Shown here: positions 14,340 to 17,408 of the stretch, in pieces
How the letters are laid out: each line of letters opens with the position of its first letter
Position numbering within the stretch: position 1 is the stretch's first letter
Assembly (NCBI GenBank): GCA_002344795.1
Contig: DDUM01000015.1
Location: 1-17,408 of the forward strand
Direction of reading: 5' to 3'
Origin: Flammeovirgaceae bacterium UBA2338
GTDB lineage: Bacteria; Bacteroidota; Bacteroidia; Cytophagales; Cyclobacteriaceae
Length of the DNA: 17,408 nt
Position numbers and translations under genes: made by a program
Notes under the pieces: model-generated
What the model was told of the DNA's origin: nothing
What the model saw: only the letters and a program-made list of their open reading frames with translations
Databases searched by the model: none

Positions 14340-15074
14340 TTAAAAATTGGGTTCAAGTAAATATTTAGAATAAAATTCTTCAATTACTTTAACAGCCTCT
14401 TCGGAGGTATCAACCAGGCTAATCAATTCGAGATCTTTTACATCTATCATTTCATGAGAGACCAGCACTTCTTTAAACCACGCCAACATTCCTGCCCAAA
14501 ATTTTTTGTCTACTAAAACAATAGGGAATCGCCCAATTTTTTGGGTTTGAATCAGGGTAATTGCTTCCGTCAATTCATCCATTGTGCCAAACCCTCCTGG
14601 CATTACGATATAGCCCTGTGAATATTTTACAAACATCACTTTTCGAACAAAAAAATAATCAAATGAAATTAATTTTTCCGGATCGATATAAATATTTCCT
14701 TTTTGTTCGTGGGGCAAAAATATATTCAATCCAACACTCTTGCCTCCTGCCTTATACGCTCCTTTGTTTCCAGCTTCCATTATACCCGGACCTCCACCGG
14801 TAATAACTCCATACCCATGCTGAACCAGCTTAAAAGCAATGTCTTCTGCAATTTTATAATATGGGTGGTCTGGTTGTGTACGCGCTGAACCAAAAATTGA
14901 AACGCATGGCCCAATTTTAGAAAGCTTTTCAAACCCCTCTACAAACTCAGACATCACCTTGAAAATAACCCACGAGTCTGCGCTTTTTATTTCGGTCCAA
15001 TTCTTATCAACAAAAGCCTTCCTGATTTTACGTTCTTCCTCTGTTGAGGCTTCCTTTTCATTATCTTTCTCCAT
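14340..15074 (-). CDS. LOG family protein (TIGR00730), probable nucleoside-5'-monophosphate phosphoribohydrolase
   Basis: 244 residues with the Rossmann-like LOG core: VSIFGSART near residue 58, GGGPGIMEAGNKGA at 93-106, and the diagnostic PGGFGTMDE at 159-167. Members were once mislabelled lysine decarboxylases. Characterised LOGs cleave (cytokinin) nucleoside 5'-monophosphates to the free base and ribose 5-phosphate, and bacterial PpnN does so with purine and pyrimidine nucleotides. About 50 charged residues precede the core, a longer N-terminus than in the shortest LOG proteins. There is no signal peptide, so it is cytoplasmic. It is the first gene of the cluster LOG > lytic transglycosylase > creatininase and has a candidate promoter just upstream. 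The exact substrate is not determinable. Confidence 0.92.
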   Translation of the reverse strand: MEKDNEKEASTEEERKIRKAFVDKNWTEIKSADSWVIFKVMSEFVEGFEKLSKIGPCVSIFGSARTQPDHPYYKIAEDIAFKLVQHGYGVITGGGPGIMEAGNKGAYKAGGKSVGLNIFLPHEQKGNIYIDPEKLISFDYFFVRKVMFVKYSQGYIVMPGGFGTMDELTEAITLIQTQKIGRFPIVLVDKKFWAGMLAWFKEVLVSHEMIDVKDLELISLVDTSEEAVKVIEEFYSKYLLEPNF

Positions 15075-15094
15075 ACATACTTCTATTTGATTTG

Positions 15095-15123
15095 CTAATA
15101 TAAAGGGAATGCTGCCTTTGCAA
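15095..15123 (-). promoter_or_regulatory. Candidate promoter for the LOG-transglycosylase-creatininase cluster
   Basis: On the minus strand a TTG (15123-15121) is followed, after 18 bases, by TATATTAG (15102-15095). This differs at one position from the Bacteroidota -7 box TAnnTTTG, and the spacing is near the 19 or so usual for this phylum. Transcription would start roughly 15 bases before the LOG ATG at 15074. It lies just past the terminator of the upstream gene, where a new promoter is expected. Confidence 0.4.
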
Positions 15124-15140
15124 TAATATAAAGGAAGGAA

Positions 15141-15164
15141 TAAAGCTATCCTGAGATAGCTTTA
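15141..15164 (-). terminator. Hairpin terminator after the epimerase gene
   Basis: The arms TAAAGCTATC (15141-15150) and GATAGCTTTA (15155-15164) pair perfectly over ten bases with a four-base loop. The hairpin lies ten bases beyond the stop of the minus-strand epimerase gene and is followed on that strand by a pyrimidine-rich, T-containing stretch (TTCCTTCCTTTAT). It separates the epimerase from the LOG cluster. No plus-strand gene ends here. Confidence 0.7.
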
Positions 15165-15173
15165 ATGAAAATA

Positions 15174-16088
15174 CTATTTATTCTTACCAAGAAGGTTGCT
15201 GAGCGCATCGTCCAAATTATTATACTTAAATTTAAAACCAGTGCCGTGAATCTTAGCTGATGAAACAGCACTTCCTTTCAAAACCAGATTTGACATTTCA
15301 CCAAGAACTAGTTTCAAAATAAAACCCGGGACATTGGGTGCCCAAAGTGGTTTGTCCAGAGCTTTTGCAATGGCAACTGTCATTCCTTTGTTAGTAGTAG
15401 GAGTGGGAGTCACAGCATTATAGGCTCCTGTCATTGTCCCATCTTCCATTGCTTTCATAAATATCCTACACACATCATCAATGTGAATCCAACTCACAAG
15501 TTGCTCTCCGGAGCCCAGTGGTGAGCCAACACTCCATTTAATCGGTTTTACCATTTCTGCCAAAGCTCCTCCTTTTTCACTTAACAAAATACCGATCCTT
15601 ATTTTTACCACACGAATACCCAGGGACTCTATTTTATCCACACTTGCTTCCCATTGTTTTACTACATCAGCAAGAAAATCATCAGCGGGCTGATCCTCTT
15701 CCGTAAATATTTTTTCCAATCCGGCATCACCATAAATACCTATGGCAGAAGCTGAAATAAAAGTCTTTACGTTGTGAGTATTTTGTTTCAGCGTTTGATA
15801 AAGCAATTCACTGGATTTTGTACGGCTTTCCAGAATTTCTTTTTTTCTAGAGGTTGACCAGCGTTTATCTGCAATTCCAGCACCAGCTAAATGCACGATA
15901 GTGTCTGCATCATTAATGGCTTCGGTTGCTATCACACCTTCATTCACATCCCACTGGTAAGTAGGAACAGACCCTGAGCCACTGCTGCGGGATAAATGTG
16001 AAACCTGGTAGCCTTTTTGTATGAGCAAGGTGGTAAGCCTTGTGCCTAGGAGCCCGGAGGCTCCCGTTATCAGAATATTTTTATGCAT
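15174..16088 (-). CDS. TIGR01777 family NAD(P)-binding epimerase (YfcH-like)
   Basis: 304 residues, an atypical short-chain dehydrogenase. The N-terminal NAD(P)-binding motif TGASGLLG is at 8-15. The family blocks HLAGAGIADKRWS (67-79), SASAIGIYGD (112-121) and SWIHIDD (199-205) are present, and the C-terminus (from about 250, WAPNVPGFILKLVLGEMS) is the DUF1731 tail. The length is that of the family. The usual SDR Tyr-x-x-x-Lys pair is not evident, as is normal here, and no reaction has been firmly assigned to these proteins; 'epimerase' is by homology. Cytoplasmic. It is transcribed divergently from the coiled-coil gene with only 38 bases between the start codons, and ends at a hairpin terminator. 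Confidence 0.92.
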   Translation of the reverse strand: MHKNILITGASGLLGTRLTTLLIQKGYQVSHLSRSSGSGSVPTYQWDVNEGVIATEAINDADTIVHLAGAGIADKRWSTSRKKEILESRTKSSELLYQTLKQNTHNVKTFISASAIGIYGDAGLEKIFTEEDQPADDFLADVVKQWEASVDKIESLGIRVVKIRIGILLSEKGGALAEMVKPIKWSVGSPLGSGEQLVSWIHIDDVCRIFMKAMEDGTMTGAYNAVTPTPTTNKGMTVAIAKALDKPLWAPNVPGFILKLVLGEMSNLVLKGSAVSSAKIHGTGFKFKYNNLDDALSNLLGKNK

Positions 16089-16100
16089 TTGGATAATTAC

Positions 16101-16108
16101 TAGCTTTG
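16101..16108 (+). promoter_or_regulatory. Bacteroidota -7 box for the coiled-coil secreted protein
   Basis: TAGCTTTG is an exact TAnnTTTG match, 18 bases before the ATG at 16127, so transcription should begin about a dozen bases upstream of the start codon. A clear -33 TTG at the usual distance is not seen; that position falls inside the start of the divergent epimerase gene. The box also argues against the in-frame TTG at 16106 as start codon, since that TTG lies within the box. Confidence 0.5.
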
Positions 16109-16126
16109 ATTACTAATAACAACAGC

Positions 16127-16825
16127 ATGAAGCAAAATAAGTTTGATTTTATCATCCTTTGCCTTCTTTTTAGTGTGGCCGCCTTTGGGCAAAAGGTAAC
16201 TACAGAAAAGCAAAGACAAAAGATAAGCGGAGGAGAAGGCGAAGGTTATGCCACCACGTTAGAGGGTAAGAAAGAACTGGTTGCCGCTTCCTGGGGTAAA
16301 TTTCTAAAGGAATTTGGTAAACCAAAACAAGGCACAGCGTTTACCAGCATAAACGAACCCGCACTGGGCGGTACAGTATATAGCCAGGGAGTTATCTATG
16401 CTGACATCAAAGATAAAGGTGAAAGCACGGAAGTCTGGTTAGGCATAAAAGCTGATGAATGGGTGGTGAACGACATCGATATCGTAAAAAAAGAATTGGA
16501 AAAAAAAGTATATCAGTTCGGTATCAAATATTATAAGGACAAGATTCAAGCCCAGATTGATGAGGCCCAGCGTGCTTTTGATGCAACCACAAGACAAGGT
16601 CAGCGGCTGGTTAATCAAAACAAGGATCTTACGATTCAGTTGGGAAACAACGAACAGGAAAAGGTAAAGTTGGAAGAGCGCCTTCAGGCCAATGCGTTAG
16701 AGCACGCAGTGTTAATACAGAAACTTGAAAACAACAAACTCGCGCAAGACTCTGTAGTGCAGGCAGGCGATCAGATTAAAAAAGTAATTGAGCTGCATAA
16801 AGAAAGGCAGGGTAAAGTAAATTGA
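16127..16825 (+). CDS. Secreted coiled-coil protein of unknown function
   Basis: 232 residues from the ATG at 16127; the frame opens at a TTG seven codons earlier, but that codon lies in the promoter. It has a signal peptide (MKQNKFDFIILCLLFSVAAF, then GQ). Residues 25-125 form a mixed alpha/beta domain (GGEGEGYATTLEGKKELVAA, with GTVYSQGVIYADI and STEVWLGIKADEW strands). From about 130 to 228 the protein is Lys/Glu/Gln-rich with heptad-like spacing of Leu, Ile and Val, indicating a long coiled coil. There is no lipobox and no family that I recognise. It is probably periplasmic. It stands alone: divergent from the epimerase and convergent with the MoxR gene, with a 44-base gap to the latter. 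Confidence 0.8.
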   Translation: MKQNKFDFIILCLLFSVAAFGQKVTTEKQRQKISGGEGEGYATTLEGKKELVAASWGKFLKEFGKPKQGTAFTSINEPALGGTVYSQGVIYADIKDKGESTEVWLGIKADEWVVNDIDIVKKELEKKVYQFGIKYYKDKIQAQIDEAQRAFDATTRQGQRLVNQNKDLTIQLGNNEQEKVKLEERLQANALEHAVLIQKLENNKLAQDSVVQAGDQIKKVIELHKERQGKVN

Positions 16826-16869
16826 TAGCGCTTAAATAGACGATCATTTTTTACCCAACCCCTGCAAGT

Positions 16870-17408
16870 CTATTTGTTGATAGGCACCTTAGAAAGCAAC
16901 ACCTTAATGATGTCTGATGTACGGACGTTGTCTGCTTCCGCTTCGTAATTCAAAATGATACGGTGATTGAGTACATCAAGCGCTACTTCCTTGATATCTT
17001 CTGGCAAGACATAATCACGACCCTCAAGATAAGCCAGGGCCCTTGAGGCTAAATTGAGATTAATACTTGCACGAGGTGATGCACCGAATTGTATGTATTG
17101 TGCCTCATGATCCAGTTTGTACTCTTTGGGTTTGCGAGAAGCAGAAACCAATTCGATAATATATTTCTCTAAGGACTCTGAAATTTTCACCTTGTTTACT
17201 TCTCCACGGATTGCAAAAATATCTTCCTTGGTAAGCACCTGATTCACGGTGTAATCAAATTGCATATTGGAGATACGCCTCATGATTTCCAGCTCGTCTT
17301 CTTTTGAAGGATAATTAACAAACACTTTCATCATGAATCTATCAATCTGTGCTTCAGGCAAAGGGTAGGTTCCTTCGTTCTCAACAGGATTTTGTGTTGC
17401 CATTACCA
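16870..17408 (-). CDS. MoxR family AAA+ ATPase, C-terminal part
   Basis: The frame continues off the right edge, with the visible part starting V-MATQNP; 178 residues remain. This is the second half of a MoxR AAA+ ATPase: the sensor-1 region VMATQNPVENEGTYPLPEAQ, then IDRFMM, and the C-terminal lid with sensor-2 arginine in GASPRASINLNLASRALA, followed by GRDYVLPEDI and VLNHRI. Walker A and B lie outside the window. MoxR proteins act as chaperone-like ATPases, usually with VWA-domain and DUF58 partners encoded just downstream. Here no such partner follows: the next gene is convergent. Partners, if any, must be upstream (off the window) or elsewhere. Confidence 0.93.
   Translation of the reverse strand, partial: VMATQNPVENEGTYPLPEAQIDRFMMKVFVNYPSKEDELEIMRRISNMQFDYTVNQVLTKEDIFAIRGEVNKVKISESLEKYIIELVSASRKPKEYKLDHEAQYIQFGASPRASINLNLASRALAYLEGRDYVLPEDIKEVALDVLNHRIILNYEAEADNVRTSDIIKVLLSKVPINK

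Noticed and set aside
16834..16875. Inverted repeat AAATAGAC / GTCTATTT at the convergent ends of the coiled-coil and MoxR genes, as a bidirectional terminator
   Set aside because: The arms are only 8 bp, AT-rich and 26 bases apart, and one arm overlaps the MoxR stop codon; too weak to call.
1..17408. CRISPR arrays, tRNA/rRNA genes, IS elements, toxin-antitoxin or defence systems
   Set aside because: Looked for on both strands; no spaced direct repeats, cloverleaf or rRNA-like sequence, transposase or integrase motifs, or small paired genes of that kind were seen.

Overview
The window looks like chromosomal DNA from a member of the Bacteroidota, probably of the order Cytophagales. The signs are a DUF4293 membrane protein (a family essentially confined to this phylum), many short signal peptides ending in Ala-Gln or Gly-Gln, outer-membrane barrels ending in an aromatic residue, weak or absent Shine-Dalgarno sites, and at least one clear Bacteroidota-type -7 box (TAnnTTTG). 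It is mostly housekeeping and cell-envelope DNA. I see no phage, IS element, CRISPR array, tRNA or rRNA.

Left part (1-5499). A 5'-truncated ABC exporter subunit on the + strand runs tail to tail into a minus-strand cluster read thiolase > truA > second ABC exporter > outer-membrane barrel protein. The two ABC proteins carry complementary non-consensus residues: Walker-B Asp for Glu in one, LSVGQ for LSGGQ in the other. This is the pattern of the two halves of a heterodimeric exporter with one degenerate ATP site, yet here the genes converge with a barrel gene between them.

Centre (5500-10780, + strand). A divergent intergenic region with two dyad-symmetric elements is followed by a DUF4293 protein, thiol peroxidase (tpx) with a hairpin terminator, a markedly AT-rich pair of unrecognised secreted/outer-membrane genes, and then an exported imidazolonepropionase/prolidase-like amidohydrolase closely followed by an exported DUF1287 protein.

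Right part (10785-16088, minus strand). Read in transcription order: a TIGR01777-type epimerase ending at a hairpin terminator; LOG-family phosphoribohydrolase > membrane-anchored lytic transglycosylase > creatininase-family hydrolase (broken by one extra base in an A8 tract) in a tight cluster; an imperfect inverted repeat of a dispersed type; purine nucleoside phosphorylase; and a DUF4097-like secreted solenoid with a repeated Asp-Asp-Gly-Asp motif. LOG, PNP and possibly the creatininase homologue suggest nucleotide/base metabolism; the transglycosylase acts on peptidoglycan.

Right edge. A + strand secreted coiled-coil protein with its own promoter is followed by a convergent MoxR-family AAA+ ATPase that leaves the window.

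The strongest candidates for something unusual are the split asymmetric ABC exporter, the AT-rich secreted pair, the DDGD solenoid, and the A8 frameshift in the creatininase gene. I found no convincing novel defence or mobile system.
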